A stretch of DNA of 64,000 nucleotides from Phycisphaerales bacterium (GCA_020847545.1 JADLBV010000004.1:1-64000); one strand, 5' to 3'. Positions 1-8,645 are shown, numbered from the stretch's first letter. Notes: generated by a model from the sequence alone, not told the origin. Program-made: numbers and translations.

Positions 1-118
1 CCTCGATCGCGCCCAGCCAATTCAGACCACCCCCCCAGCGCCATCCGACCATGCTCACAACGAGATCAACCCCCGGATTCCAAACAACAACAGGTGTGCC
101 GAACGGGATTGGCTACGT

Positions 119-148
119 CCCCTTTAGCTCATACCCCTTTAGCTCATA
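119..148. repeat. 15-bp tandem direct repeat, two copies
   Basis: The unit cccctttagctcata occurs twice in a row (119-133 and 134-148). It lies in the gene-free first 210 bases, in which I see nothing else. Confidence 0.7.
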
Positions 149-211
149 TCATGTTCCGATTCCCCAAGATGTCGTGATTGTGAACGGCTTGCGTCAGCTT
201 TATTTTTTCAT

Positions 212-279
212 CTAACCACTGTGTCGCGCTCACCATTCGTGGGGAAGACCACGAATGGTGAGCGCGACGCCGTGGTTAG
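212..279. repeat. Long inverted repeat (hairpin) next to IS3 remnant
   Basis: Perfect 20-bp arms at 223-242 and 249-268 surround a 6-base loop. After a 3-base mismatch the pairing resumes for 8 bp (212-219 with 272-279). It overlaps the stop codon of the transposase remnant. It could be a terminator-like stem behind the old transposase gene or part of an element end; no U-tract settles this. Confidence 0.75.
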
Positions 280-353
280 TTGAGGTTCGTCTCGAACGCT
301 TCGGGACGTTGATAACCAAACGAACTGTGCAACCTTATTCTATTAAAACACCT
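276..353 (-). pseudogene. IS3-family transposase C-terminal remnant
   Basis: The last 25 codons of this minus-strand frame contain RLHSSFGYQRPEAFE, the typical end of IS3-group (OrfB, rve integrase) transposases, usually written as RLHSSLGY.SPxxFE. Upstream the frame continues into sequence with no transposase similarity, so only the terminal scrap survives. The rest of the element and its ends are absent, apart from the hairpin beside it. The call rests on this single diagnostic motif. Confidence 0.6.
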
Positions 354-431
354 CCCTGATAAAGGATAGCATATTGTGAGTATGGGAAGGTGGGTTTGCC
401 GTTCATACTGACCTGTTTTACGATTGCGGGC

Positions 432-1277
432 ATGATGGATCAGCGAGGTGAGCAGCGGGCGCGGCTTTGGCTGCGCGGCGAGCGGGCGATGGGGTTGACC
501 GGCGTTCCCAAATCTCGTCGGCGACAAGCCGTTGCGCAATTATCTGCGGACACACAAGTTAAGCCTGTGCCGGTTGTCGCGGCGGCTCGGCCGGTGGTTA
601 AACAGGCAATCTCTAAAGTGAATGAGCCTCAACTGGTATTGCCGGTGATTGACAAGCCTTTTGATACTGAGGTTTTATCAACCGAGGAGAAACGTCGGCG
701 GTTGAAGGAGATGGATGAACAGGAAGTTCGCATCTGTCAGCGTTGCCGTTTGCATCACGGTCGCACGCAAACCGTGTTTGGTGAAGGAGATGTGGATGCT
801 CGAATCTTTTTCATTGGGGAAGGGCCGGGTGAAACGGAGGATTTGACCGGCCGGCCATTTGTGGGGAGGGCGGGGCAGAAGTTAGATGGGATGATCCAAG
901 GGATGGGGTTGCAGCGCGAACAGGTTTTCATTGCGAACATCGTCAAATGCCGGCCACCGGGAAATCGTGCTCCCGCGCCCGATGAGACGGCCGTCTGCAC
1001 TCCGTTTCTTATCAGGCAATTGGAGATTGTGCGCCCGCAGGTCATCGTGACACTGGGGCTGCCGGCGACTCAATTCATGCTTGCGAGCAAAAAATCAATC
1101 GGGTCGATGCGCGGACAATGGTACATGTGGCGGGGTATCAAATTGATGCCAACCTATCATCCCTCCTACCTATTGCGTAACTACACCCAGGAGACACGAG
1201 CGGCGGTATGGAGCGATCTGCAACAGGTCATGAAGGAGCTGGGCTTGCCGATGCCGGTTCGGAAAAAAGAAAAATAA
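432..1277 (+). CDS. Uracil-DNA glycosylase, family 4 (Fe-S)
   Basis: Removes uracil from DNA to start base-excision repair. The 281-residue protein has an unconserved basic N-terminal stretch of about 95 residues, then the family 4 core. Visible motifs are GEGPGETED (about 129-137), GRPFVGRAG, and HPSYLLR (about 243-249) near the C-terminus. Four cysteines (about 102, 105, 173 and 189) are spaced as expected for the 4Fe-4S cluster of this family. The longer frame opening at 390 adds 14 residues without conserved features, so ATG 432 is preferred. The arrangement (Cys-x2-Cys and two distant Cys) separates it from the cluster-free family 1 (Ung). Confidence 0.92.
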   Translation: MMDQRGEQRARLWLRGERAMGLTGVPKSRRRQAVAQLSADTQVKPVPVVAAARPVVKQAISKVNEPQLVLPVIDKPFDTEVLSTEEKRRRLKEMDEQEVRICQRCRLHHGRTQTVFGEGDVDARIFFIGEGPGETEDLTGRPFVGRAGQKLDGMIQGMGLQREQVFIANIVKCRPPGNRAPAPDETAVCTPFLIRQLEIVRPQVIVTLGLPATQFMLASKKSIGSMRGQWYMWRGIKLMPTYHPSYLLRNYTQETRAAVWSDLQQVMKELGLPMPVRKKEK

Positions 1278-1613
1278 GAAAAAATTTTTGCATTCGACAG
1301 GTGACATTTTGGGGAACTCGACTACATTGTGCATGTCTCACCAGGGAGGGTGAGAAACACTCGATTACGATCAAGGATCGATCGTTACGCCGGCGATTTC
1401 AAGCCGGCGGCCCGGCCACGTGCCGGTGGTGTTTGAGGCCGTGGAAAGGAGTCAAAAAATGTCGCGAAGCGAAGAACATTTTGGGACTCTCAACACGGCA
1501 TGGTTAAGTTATCGTATTCGCCGTACAAGTTTTCGATGGCGCGGGAGAATTGCGGATTCGTGCCATCTCGTTTGCCGTAAAGACCAACGACTCTCTGACA
1601 ATTGAAGATCGCC
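1278..1613. other. Intergenic region upstream of dnaA
   Basis: About 336 bases between the glycosylase and dnaA. A 7-bp GC-rich stem (1388-1394 with 1403-1409) is visible. I found no TTATCCACA-like DnaA boxes, no AT-rich unwinding element and no convincing promoter. Small frames here lack coding features. Confidence 0.5.
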
Positions 1614-2972
1614 ATGACCACGACCCACATGCCTGTTGCGCGAGAGGCACCCGCCCGACGCGCGCCGGAAAATACGCCGTTTGACCCGACGGCCTGGCAG
1701 CAAATCCTCCAGATGGTGCGACAGCAGCATCCGGCGCTCCATCGCGTCTGGTTTGACCAGTTGGTTCCCCGGCAACTGACCAACGGCGTCATTCAGGTGA
1801 AGGTGGGAACGGCCGCGCAGCTCAATTTCTGCCAAGGCCAATGCCAGCAACCCTTTACGGCCGCCGCACAGGCGGTGATCGGCCGGCTGGTGGCGGTCAG
1901 CTTTCATTGCGAAAACCTCCCCCATGGGGGCGTCTACAGCGACTCCGATCAGCCGATGCCGCTGAATCCCGATTATGTCTTTGAAAATTTCGTCACCGGT
2001 CCATGCAATCGATTACCCCACGCGGCCTGTGTGGCGGTGGCCGAGCAGCCGGGCAAGGCGTACAACCCGCTGTTCATCCATGGCGGGGTGGGGCTGGGCA
2101 AGACGCACCTGTTGCAGGCGGTCTGCCAGAAGGTGCTGGAGCGCGAACCTGCGGCACGGATCATGTATCTGTCGTGCGACAGCTTCATCAACCAGTTCAT
2201 GGTGGCGGTTGAGACCGGCGAGATGCACCAGTTTCGCTACCGTTATCGACAGGCGGACATGCTGGTGATCGACGACATCCACTTTCTGGCCAGGCGGGAA
2301 CGGACACAGGAGGAGTTTTTTCACACCTTCAACACGCTGTATCAAAATCACAAACAGATCATCCTGTCGGCCGACTGCCCGCCGAGTGAGATTCCGGAAC
2401 TGGAAGAACGGCTGGTGAGCCGGTTCAACTGGGGATTGGTGGCGCGGATCGAAAAGCCATGTTACGAGACGCGGATGGCGATTTTGCAGAAAAAGGCAAA
2501 ATTGCGCGGCCTGTCGCTGCCGGATGATGTGGTGAGCTACATCGCCGCCAAGGTGGAGAACAACACGCGCGAACTGGAAGGGGCGATCATCAAGGTGCAA
2601 GGGGTGGCCATGTTGCAGGGAGGGAAAATCGACCTGGATCTGGCCAAGTCGGCGCTGGGTGACAGTGTGATCCCGGACCAGAAGCGCATCTCGATCCAGC
2701 AGATTCTGGACGCCGTGACGAAATATTACAACGTGCGTCTGGCCGACCTGCAAAGCGACAAACGGCACAAAAGCATCGCATTTCCCCGGCAGGTGTGCAT
2801 GTATCTGGCACGACAGCACACAAGCTATTCGCTGGGTGAGATTGGCGGATATTTTGGCGGCCGGGATCATACCACCGTGTTATATGCGGTGCGAAAAGTG
2901 ACGGATCGATTGAAGGATAAGCCGGATGTGGCGGGACAGGTGGCATTCATGGAGAACCAATTGACGGGTTGA
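1614..2972 (+). CDS. dnaA: Chromosomal replication initiator protein DnaA
   Basis: AAA+ ATPase that binds DnaA boxes at oriC and opens the origin. The protein (452 residues from ATG 1614; a TTG at 1602 would add four) has a weakly conserved N-terminal domain I with WFDQLVPRQL, a short linker, and the AAA+ domain. Walker A is GGVGLGKTH (about 157-165) and Walker B is MLVIDDIHFL (about 218). The C-terminal DNA-binding domain carries the signature GEIGGYFGGRDHTTVLYA (about residue 405). Size and domain order are normal. dnaN and gyrB are not adjacent and no DnaA-box cluster is visible nearby, so location alone does not mark the origin. Confidence 0.95.
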   Translation: MTTTHMPVAREAPARRAPENTPFDPTAWQQILQMVRQQHPALHRVWFDQLVPRQLTNGVIQVKVGTAAQLNFCQGQCQQPFTAAAQAVIGRLVAVSFHCENLPHGGVYSDSDQPMPLNPDYVFENFVTGPCNRLPHAACVAVAEQPGKAYNPLFIHGGVGLGKTHLLQAVCQKVLEREPAARIMYLSCDSFINQFMVAVETGEMHQFRYRYRQADMLVIDDIHFLARRERTQEEFFHTFNTLYQNHKQIILSADCPPSEIPELEERLVSRFNWGLVARIEKPCYETRMAILQKKAKLRGLSLPDDVVSYIAAKVENNTRELEGAIIKVQGVAMLQGGKIDLDLAKSALGDSVIPDQKRISIQQILDAVTKYYNVRLADLQSDKRHKSIAFPRQVCMYLARQHTSYSLGEIGGYFGGRDHTTVLYAVRKVTDRLKDKPDVAGQVAFMENQLTG

Positions 2973-3057
2973 TACAACGGGTGTTGAAGTCATCGGGGGG
3001 TTGAGGCGTGGCGGGGGATTGGGATGATACGATTCGGGGTCGGTACAGGAGCGCCTC

Positions 3058-4503
3058 ATGATCGGGTCGGTGTTACAGGCTGACATAGAGCAGATCATCC
3101 GCAGCCGCAATTGGGAGGAGCTGCGCGAGGCATTTTCGGAACTAAACTCCACCGACATCGCCGAGGTGCTGATCGACCTGCCGATCGAGGACAAGGGGAT
3201 CATCTTCCGCGTACTTCCTCGCGAGCAGGCGGCTCAGGTTTTCTCCTATCTGCCAATGGACGACCAGGAGGCGTTGGTTGTTTCATTGTCCAGCGCGCAG
3301 GTGCAGTCGCTGCTCAACGAGATGACGCCCGATGACCGCACGCGCCTGCTGGAGGAATTGCCGGCCGAGGTGACGCGGAAATTGCTGGAGACCCTGTCGC
3401 CGGAGGAATTGAAGTCTGCCCGTCAGTTGCTGGGTTATCCGGAGGGGACGGCCGGGCGTTACATGACGCCGGAATATGTGGCGATTCGCCCGCAAATCAC
3501 GGCACAGGAGGCATTGGAACAGATTCGTCGCACCGGCCGGGGCAAAGAGACGCTGGGGGTGATCTACATCGTCGATGAAAACGGGGTGCTTCTGGATGAC
3601 AGCCGATTGGGTTCGATCGTGCTGGCCGATCCACATACGCCGGTGATCGACATCGACGAACGGCCCACGGTGAGCGTCAAGGCGACCGATCCCGTGGAAG
3701 AAGTCGTCTCCACATTTGAAAAATATGACCGCGTGGCCTTGCCGGTGGTTGATTCGGCCGGCCACATGCTGGGAATCATCACGGTTGATGATGTGCTGGA
3801 CATCGCCCAGGAGAAGGCGACGCACGAGATTCAACGCATCGGCGGCATGGAGGCGCTCGATGCGCCGTACATGGAGGTGGGTTTCTGGTCGATGGCGCGT
3901 AAACGCGGCGGATGGTTGGCGGCCTTGTTTCTGGGGGAAATGCTGACCGCGACCGCGATGGGGCATTTTGAGGATGAGATCAAACGGGCGGCCGTGGTGG
4001 CGCTGTTTGTGCCGTTGATCATCAGTTCCGGGGGCAATTCCGGATCGCAGGCGACGACGTTGATCATCCGTTCGCTGGCGCTTCAGGAATTAAAACTGCG
4101 CGACTGGCTCAAGGTCTTTTTGCGTGAATTGGGTTCGGGGTTGGTGCTGGGGTGTTTTCTGGGGGTCATCGGATTCATTCGGATCATGCTCTGGTACGAA
4201 ATGGGATGGCACAATTACGAAGGCCATCCGGTGATGATGGGGCTGACGGTCTGGGCGAGCCTGATCGGGGTTGTGGCATTTGGATCGACAGTGGGGAGCA
4301 TGTTGCCGTTTTTATTAAGAAAACTGGGTTTTGATCCGGCGACCAGCTCCGCGCCATTTGTGGCGACATTGGTCGATGTGACGGGACTGTGCATCTATTT
4401 TTATGTGGCACTTCTGATTTTATCAACGACGATTCTCAAGCCGCATGAAGTACCGCCGACATTGGACCCGCCGCCGCCGGCGAAGGTGACGACGGCGTAT
4501 TGA
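3058..4503 (+). CDS. mgtE: Magnesium transporter MgtE
   Basis: Inner-membrane Mg2+ channel gated by intracellular Mg2+. The 481-residue protein has the superhelical MgtE N domain (about 1-130, rich in LLEELPAEV-type repeats), a CBS pair (about 135-260, with DRVALPVVDSAGHMLGIITVDDV), and a C-terminal five-helix membrane domain (about 285-470). The last contains the conserved pore segment PLIISSGGNSGSQA. Length matches the family (about 450-480). A second Mg2+ channel gene, corA, lies at 18 kb. Confidence 0.95.
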   Translation: MIGSVLQADIEQIIRSRNWEELREAFSELNSTDIAEVLIDLPIEDKGIIFRVLPREQAAQVFSYLPMDDQEALVVSLSSAQVQSLLNEMTPDDRTRLLEELPAEVTRKLLETLSPEELKSARQLLGYPEGTAGRYMTPEYVAIRPQITAQEALEQIRRTGRGKETLGVIYIVDENGVLLDDSRLGSIVLADPHTPVIDIDERPTVSVKATDPVEEVVSTFEKYDRVALPVVDSAGHMLGIITVDDVLDIAQEKATHEIQRIGGMEALDAPYMEVGFWSMARKRGGWLAALFLGEMLTATAMGHFEDEIKRAAVVALFVPLIISSGGNSGSQATTLIIRSLALQELKLRDWLKVFLRELGSGLVLGCFLGVIGFIRIMLWYEMGWHNYEGHPVMMGLTVWASLIGVVAFGSTVGSMLPFLLRKLGFDPATSSAPFVATLVDVTGLCIYFYVALLILSTTILKPHEVPPTLDPPPPAKVTTAY

Positions 4504-4520
4504 GCGATTGATTGAACAGC

Positions 4521-6119
4521 TTATGGTTCGAGCGGGGGCGTCTTGGTTGAGATGGGAACAAGGCGGAAGATTCGGCCGCTGCCCGATTTCACATGGGGCC
4601 AGCCGGTTCGCATGGACAATTCGCCAAAATCAAGAATATACATGCACCCATCCGGGCCAAACTTGACATCGATGGGGCGTTCGAGGGCGACCGGATCATC
4701 CTCCAGCCTGCTGGCAGGCTTGCCCTGCGTGTTGCGGACGAAATCCTTGACCAGATGGGCGTCCACATCAACGCTGACGACCTTGAACCCAACGGGTGAG
4801 AGGAGTTTTTTGCCACTGGTGGCGAAGGGGGCGGTGTCGCCACTGAGGGCGACGATCACATTGCCGTGATAGTCCTTAAATGGGCCTTCCGCGGGTGCGA
4901 AGTCCATCTTCGCGGCCCCCGACAAGGGCAAAAATGTGGCACGCAGCAGTGTATTGCGATTGGGGCGGATCAGGCCGCTGGTTTCATGATCGATCAAAAA
5001 TGAGATGTCGGGATAGCCCGATTTGATGATCATCTCCGCGCCCGGCTGAAAACGGGCATCGCTGATGGGATACAGATCGGTGGAAAAATCGGGCCACCCA
5101 TACCAGGTTCCACTGACGACTTTCAACAGGGCATCGGGGTCATCCTTGATGGGGCGGGTGCCGCGCAATTCCATGCCGTTGTTGGTCATGTACAAATTGC
5201 CATCTTCATTGAAAGCCAACCCGCGCGGCCGGCGGATGCCGTGGGCTTCAACCTTCAGGCCACCGCCGGCGGGATTGACCGAATAGATAGCCCCCGTGGG
5301 TTTTTCATTGGGTGCCCGGCGGATGCGGGTCTGGTTGCTGGTTCCAAAGGGTTGAAAGGGTGCGGTGACGGCGATGTCATCCCCGCCAAAGAGGCCGGCA
5401 CGGGGGTTTCGCGTGTCAAAACGATACCCCAGCAGTTTCAAATCCATCCAGGGCAGATCGCAGAATTTGGGATATCGGTCGACCCACCCCATCGCCCAAT
5501 CATCAAGTCCGACCACGCCGGAATTGGTGGCCGCCCCAACCCCGAAAAAGAGCCTTCCGCTGGGGGCGATGGCGATGTCGGTGACGGAAAATTCACCCTG
5601 CGCCGGCAGATCGGCGACGACGGTGGTGTGCGACCCATCATAACCAAACGCGGTGATGACGCCACGACCTTTGGAATCGCGATGGGAGACATAGATCCGT
5701 CCCTGGTCCACAACCATGCCGCCGATGGGGCCATAAATTTCAAATCCGGATTCGACCAGCGGGATGCGCCGGCCGGTGGGATAGATGTCAATTCGCTTGC
5801 CGTCGGGACGGATGCCGAAAATGCGCGGTGATCCGCCGCCGATCCCCCCTTCGGCGATCAAGAGCGTCCCTTGGGCATCAAACGTCATGGCGGTGGGGGC
5901 GGTCAGGTTGGCGATGTATGGTTTGAGTTCAAACCCACTGGGGTATTCAACGATCCGGCGGTCGATGGTCTGTTGTTCGGAAATGGGCAACACATAGGGT
6001 TGCCGCGCGCACCCGCCGATCGCGGCCGCGATCAACGTCATCACCAAGCCCAAAATTGTCCATCGCCGTGTACGGCCTGCCTGCACGATGTTGCTCCTGT
6101 GGATCGCGTATCGATTCAT
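4521..6119 (-). CDS. Lipoprotein sugar dehydrogenase-like six-bladed propeller (GSDH/sorbosone dehydrogenase type)
   Basis: Predicted membrane-anchored periplasmic oxidoreductase or sugar-binding propeller of the glucose/sorbosone dehydrogenase superfamily. The N-terminus from ATG 6119 shows a hydrophobic segment ending in the lipobox AIGGC, which argues for this start rather than the frame opening at 6179. The rest shows repeated propeller blades. Typical strings are GLAFNEDGNLYMTNNG, PRGLAF and VKFGPDGCMYILDFGE, as in soluble aldose dehydrogenases and planctomycete membrane-bound dehydrogenase-like proteins. Substrate and cofactor (PQQ or none) cannot be read from the sequence. It converges on mgtE with 17 bases between stops. 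Confidence 0.75.
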   Translation of the reverse strand: MNRYAIHRSNIVQAGRTRRWTILGLVMTLIAAAIGGCARQPYVLPISEQQTIDRRIVEYPSGFELKPYIANLTAPTAMTFDAQGTLLIAEGGIGGGSPRIFGIRPDGKRIDIYPTGRRIPLVESGFEIYGPIGGMVVDQGRIYVSHRDSKGRGVITAFGYDGSHTTVVADLPAQGEFSVTDIAIAPSGRLFFGVGAATNSGVVGLDDWAMGWVDRYPKFCDLPWMDLKLLGYRFDTRNPRAGLFGGDDIAVTAPFQPFGTSNQTRIRRAPNEKPTGAIYSVNPAGGGLKVEAHGIRRPRGLAFNEDGNLYMTNNGMELRGTRPIKDDPDALLKVVSGTWYGWPDFSTDLYPISDARFQPGAEMIIKSGYPDISFLIDHETSGLIRPNRNTLLRATFLPLSGAAKMDFAPAEGPFKDYHGNVIVALSGDTAPFATSGKKLLSPVGFKVVSVDVDAHLVKDFVRNTQGKPASRLEDDPVALERPIDVKFGPDGCMYILDFGELSMRTGWPHVKSGSGRIFRLVPISTKTPPLEP

Positions 6120-6227
6120 GCAATCATCCGCCCGCGCGGGGGACGATAGTAGCCTAACCCATGCTTCCGGCAGGAACAAGAAGCGATTCCCATCCGGTTC
6201 CTATCGGCCGGGTTAAAGTATACCATC

Positions 6228-6665
6228 ATGACCATGAATCAATTACCAACCCTTGGCCTTTTGACATGCGTTATGGTGGTGGGGGCGATTTCCTGTCAAC
6301 CAAAAAATTCACCATCAGGACAGGATCAACCCCCCTTGATGCGCGGCAATGGGGGTGTGTATACCGCCGCCGACGCCGGGCGAACGATCTCGGTCGAAGC
6401 GGGTGGGCGGTTTGATCTGGTGCTTAATTCCAATCCTTCCACGGGTTATCACTGGAAACTGGCGCAGGCGCCCGATGGGGATATCGTGCGGCTCTATCAT
6501 AATGACTACACAACCGACTCCCCCGGCACAATCGGCGGCGGTGGGCATGAGACTTGGACGTTTCGTGCGGCCTCGCCCGGTTCCACAACAATACAAATGC
6601 AATATGTCGCCCCCGATGGGCAGCGCATCGCCAGGGAATTGACCTATCAGATCATTGTCCATTGA
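6228..6665 (+). CDS. Chagasin-family (I42) cysteine protease inhibitor, lipoprotein
   Basis: Probable tight-binding inhibitor of papain-type proteases at the cell envelope. The 145-residue product begins with a signal peptide ending in the lipobox AISC. The mature part shows two of the three inhibitory loops of the chagasin family: NPSTGYHW (family NPTTGY) and GGGGHETWTF (family GxGG with a following W or F); the third loop (RPW) is replaced by RAASPG. It stands alone, divergent from the sugar dehydrogenase gene and followed by a strong bidirectional terminator. No papain-like protease is encoded in the window, so the target may be foreign or elsewhere in the genome. Confidence 0.82.
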   Translation: MTMNQLPTLGLLTCVMVVGAISCQPKNSPSGQDQPPLMRGNGGVYTAADAGRTISVEAGGRFDLVLNSNPSTGYHWKLAQAPDGDIVRLYHNDYTTDSPGTIGGGGHETWTFRAASPGSTTIQMQYVAPDGQRIARELTYQIIVH

Positions 6666-6681
6666 AAATGTGAACAATAAA

Positions 6682-6709
6682 AAAAGGGCACGAATCATCG
6701 TGCCCTTTT
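6682..6709. terminator. Bidirectional terminator (first copy of the mdh terminator)
   Basis: A perfect 12-bp stem (6682-6693 with 6698-6709) encloses the loop atca, with A-rich and T-rich flanks that serve both strands. A near copy lies at 8593-8614 behind the intact mdh. Confidence 0.85.
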
Positions 6710-6741
6710 GAAGAACCTCAAATTGGATTGAAATCAGGCCA

Positions 6742-6850
6742 GATTTTGATGTTCTTGACCAGTTCCTTTACATGGTCCACGCTGGCTTGGAACATCTTGC
6801 GTTCGGCCTCATCGAGTTCGATCTCGATCACGCGTCCACGCCTTTAGTCC
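6742..6850 (-). pseudogene. Malate dehydrogenase 3'-end fragment (duplicate)
   Basis: About 108 bases match the last 36 codons of the intact mdh at 8646-9581. I count three substitutions and one single-base deletion. The stop codon TGA is changed to TGG (forward cca 6739-6741). Similarity continues through the terminator (6682-6709) and stops near 6850, where an unrelated Rhs-like sequence begins. It has no start codon and is not functional. Two of the differences change amino acids (His to Arg, Val to Ile), so the fragment may come from a related mdh rather than from a recent copy of this one. Confidence 0.85.
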
Positions 6851-7204
6851 ATCCCTTCCTCCTATTATCCGGCAGTGGACAATCTCAAGATTTACGCGGA
6901 TCGGGATCACAACGGTCGCTACGAGACACTGGAACACGTGGAGAATTTCACCGTGGATGTCAATGGCTATGCCACCGAGACCCTCACCCACGACATGGCC
7001 CGCAATTTGACCTATGACGGCATCGACCAGTACGGGTATGATGCGTGGAACCGGATGGTCAAGGTGACCAAGGCTTATCGAGATTCCAGCGATACATTGC
7101 ACAGCGGATCGGTGATCGACACCATGCGCGACGATGACGATGATCGCCGCATCGGGAAAGTGACAAATACGCCTAATTCGGAAGAACATCATTCAATATC
7201 ATGA
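6848..7204 (+). pseudogene. Rhs/YD-repeat protein fragment
   Basis: An open frame beginning right after a stop at 6845-6847 encodes about 118 residues. They include VDNLKIYADRDHNGRYE and LTHDMARNLTYDGIDQYGYDAWNRMVKV. The G-x-x-x-YDAWNRxxxV string is a YD repeat as in Rhs and wall-associated proteins. Full Rhs proteins exceed 1,000 residues; here one or two repeats survive, and the core-to-toxin junction is missing. A GTG at 6875 is the only plausible start, without a clear ribosome binding site. The upstream edge coincides with the end of the mdh duplicate, so this is inserted or recombined DNA. Confidence 0.7.
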
Positions 7205-7280
7205 AAAACCTTCCTGACCCCTTAGAATTGGCCGACACAACTCGGACTGGAACATACAATGCGAGGCGAAGGCGGTGACC

Positions 7281-7439
7281 ATGGCGCGACGAAACGGAAA
7301 GGGCGATGAAATTGTTAAAGGCGTTAACAGCACTAGCTGCGTCCCCGTCTCATATCCCATTTATGAGAAGTATTTAAATGATAAGGGTATAGGTTGTTGC
7401 CTTCTCTGCCCACCTCCAGTCGGCAGCCCCTTTGATTAA
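7281..7439 (+). CDS. Small unrecognised ORF (52 aa) between Rhs fragment and pseudopilin-like gene
   Basis: The frame is open from 7218 and an ATG at 7281 gives 52 residues ending in GCCLLCPPPVGSPFD. It contains paired cysteines and a SYPIYEKYL stretch. I do not recognise it. It could be the tail of an Rhs C-terminal domain left by the same rearrangement, or not be translated. No strong ribosome binding site precedes ATG 7281. Confidence 0.25.
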   Translation: MARRNGKGDEIVKGVNSTSCVPVSYPIYEKYLNDKGIGCCLLCPPPVGSPFD

Positions 7440-7456
7440 GGAATTGGGGTTAACCA

Positions 7457-7879
7457 TTGAAAATACGAATATTAATAATCTGTTTGACAATAATATTCAT
7501 TACATTGACCGGATTCGTTTCGCTACAATGGTGGATCAATCATAAGCGCGGTCAGTTTCAGAGAGCTAATCTTCAAATTCAGCAGCTTGGCGTTGCTATC
7601 CAAACTGTTACTGATTTGAGTGGTAATATTCCTGGCCCGACATATAAAGATGCGATCATCGCTATTTTGCAATACCCGGATCTCCACAAACGGTTTTTAG
7701 AACCTTATTACGCTGATATTCTAACCGGTACTGATCCTTGGGGGATGCCAATGATTTACATAATTAGCTCAGATCATTGTAGTGCGATTATTCGCAGCTC
7801 AGGTTCAAATAGAAAGGATGAAGGTGGATCGGGGGACGATATTGAATATCGCATTGACAATGACAGAAAGATAAAATAG
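7457..7879 (+). CDS. Pseudopilin (GspG)-like single-pass membrane protein
   Basis: 140 residues from a TTG start behind ggaattgggg. An N-terminal hydrophobic helix (about 4-26) is followed by a helix QLGVAIQTVTDLSGNIP and the C-terminal block TDPWGMPMIYI...SSGSNRKDEGGSGDDI. That block mirrors the DPWGNPY and SxGxDGxxGGxGxDDI ends of type II secretion major pseudopilins (GspG). The classical prepilin cleavage site and GFTLIE motif are missing, so it is pseudopilin-derived rather than a working pilin. It follows an Rhs scrap; a role as an accessory or immunity partner of that locus is possible but unsupported. Base composition is richer in A and T than its neighbours, suggesting separate origin. 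Confidence 0.5.
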   Translation: MKIRILIICLTIIFITLTGFVSLQWWINHKRGQFQRANLQIQQLGVAIQTVTDLSGNIPGPTYKDAIIAILQYPDLHKRFLEPYYADILTGTDPWGMPMIYIISSDHCSAIIRSSGSNRKDEGGSGDDIEYRIDNDRKIK

Positions 7880-8012
7880 AGGAAGTGGACGTCGCTCTTT
7901 CCGCGTGCCCCACCTTGGTCATGGTCAAATTCGACATTTTCAATCTCTCCAGCGACGCCATAACGGCCGGGGAGAAATAAGCGGACGTAGCTCTTTTTAG
8001 ATAGATACGCCA

Positions 8013-8578
8013 ATGGCTCAGGTATATAAGAAACAAGGGATGTTCCAATGGCTTTGGACCATCGCCCTCTGCCTGCTCTGCTCCGTCACCGCTCAAGCCC
8101 AGCTTTCCTGGTCCACCCGCTCACAGGAGCGTCAGTCAAAGCTCACCGATGAGCAGATCGTGGTGGAGTATCCTTTTGTTAATCCCACCGATCACCCCAT
8201 CACCATCACCGCCCTGCACACTTCCTGCGGCTGCACCACCGCTGCTTTGGCCAAGAAAACCTATCAGCCCAAGGAAACAGGCCGCATCACCGCCACTTTC
8301 ACGATCGGAGAAAGAGAAGGCGAGCAGAACAAGAGCATCGTGGTGCAGACGGATGATCCGGCCGAATCGACGGTGATCTTGCGGCTGAAGGTGCGGGTGC
8401 CGGTGCGGTGGGAAATGTCAAGCCGATTCCTCTACTGGAAAGCCAAGGAGCCACGCAACTGTTTATCGTGAGAAAATCGCTCAACAATACCGAGGCGGAA
8501 TGCGAGGCCATATCGAAAGTGAACTCACGAGTATCGCGAAATATCCATAATACGCTGGTTTCCAAGCGAGCACGGTAA
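8013..8578 (+). pseudogene. DUF1573 secreted protein, one-base frameshift
   Basis: The first frame (8013-8471, 152 residues) has a signal peptide ending in AQAQ and a DUF1573 domain. It shows HTSCGCTTA, YQPKETGRITATF and VVQTDDP, typical of envelope proteins in Planctomycetota and Bacteroidota. It ends abruptly at 8471. Reading one base earlier from about 8450 restores GATQLFIVRKSLNNTEAE and continues to a TAA at 8576-8578, as expected for the domain's C-terminal part. One base therefore seems to be missing near 8448-8450. It may be a sequencing error or a real inactivation. It sits inside the segment bounded by the two mdh 3' copies, which favours decay. Confidence 0.7.
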
Positions 8579-8581
8579 ACA

Positions 8582-8618
8582 GTTAAAAAAATAGGGCACG
8601 AATTATCGTGCCCTTTTG
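8582..8618 (-). terminator. Rho-independent terminator of mdh
   Basis: Downstream of mdh on the minus strand, a 9-bp stem (8593-8601 with 8606-8614, loop atta) is followed by a run of T residues in that strand. It is a near copy of the hairpin at 6682-6709. Confidence 0.85.
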
Positions 8619-8645
8619 ATGAACCTGAAATCAATTGAAGGAAGG

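Noticed and set aside
2013-2870. 285-codon minus-strand frame opposite dnaA
   Set aside because: It is the antisense shadow of dnaA, with no recognised motif and Arg/His/Gln-rich composition.
1278-3057. Replication origin next to dnaA
   Set aside because: I looked for TTATCCACA-like boxes and an AT-rich unwinding element on both sides of dnaA and saw none; a GC-skew plot would decide.
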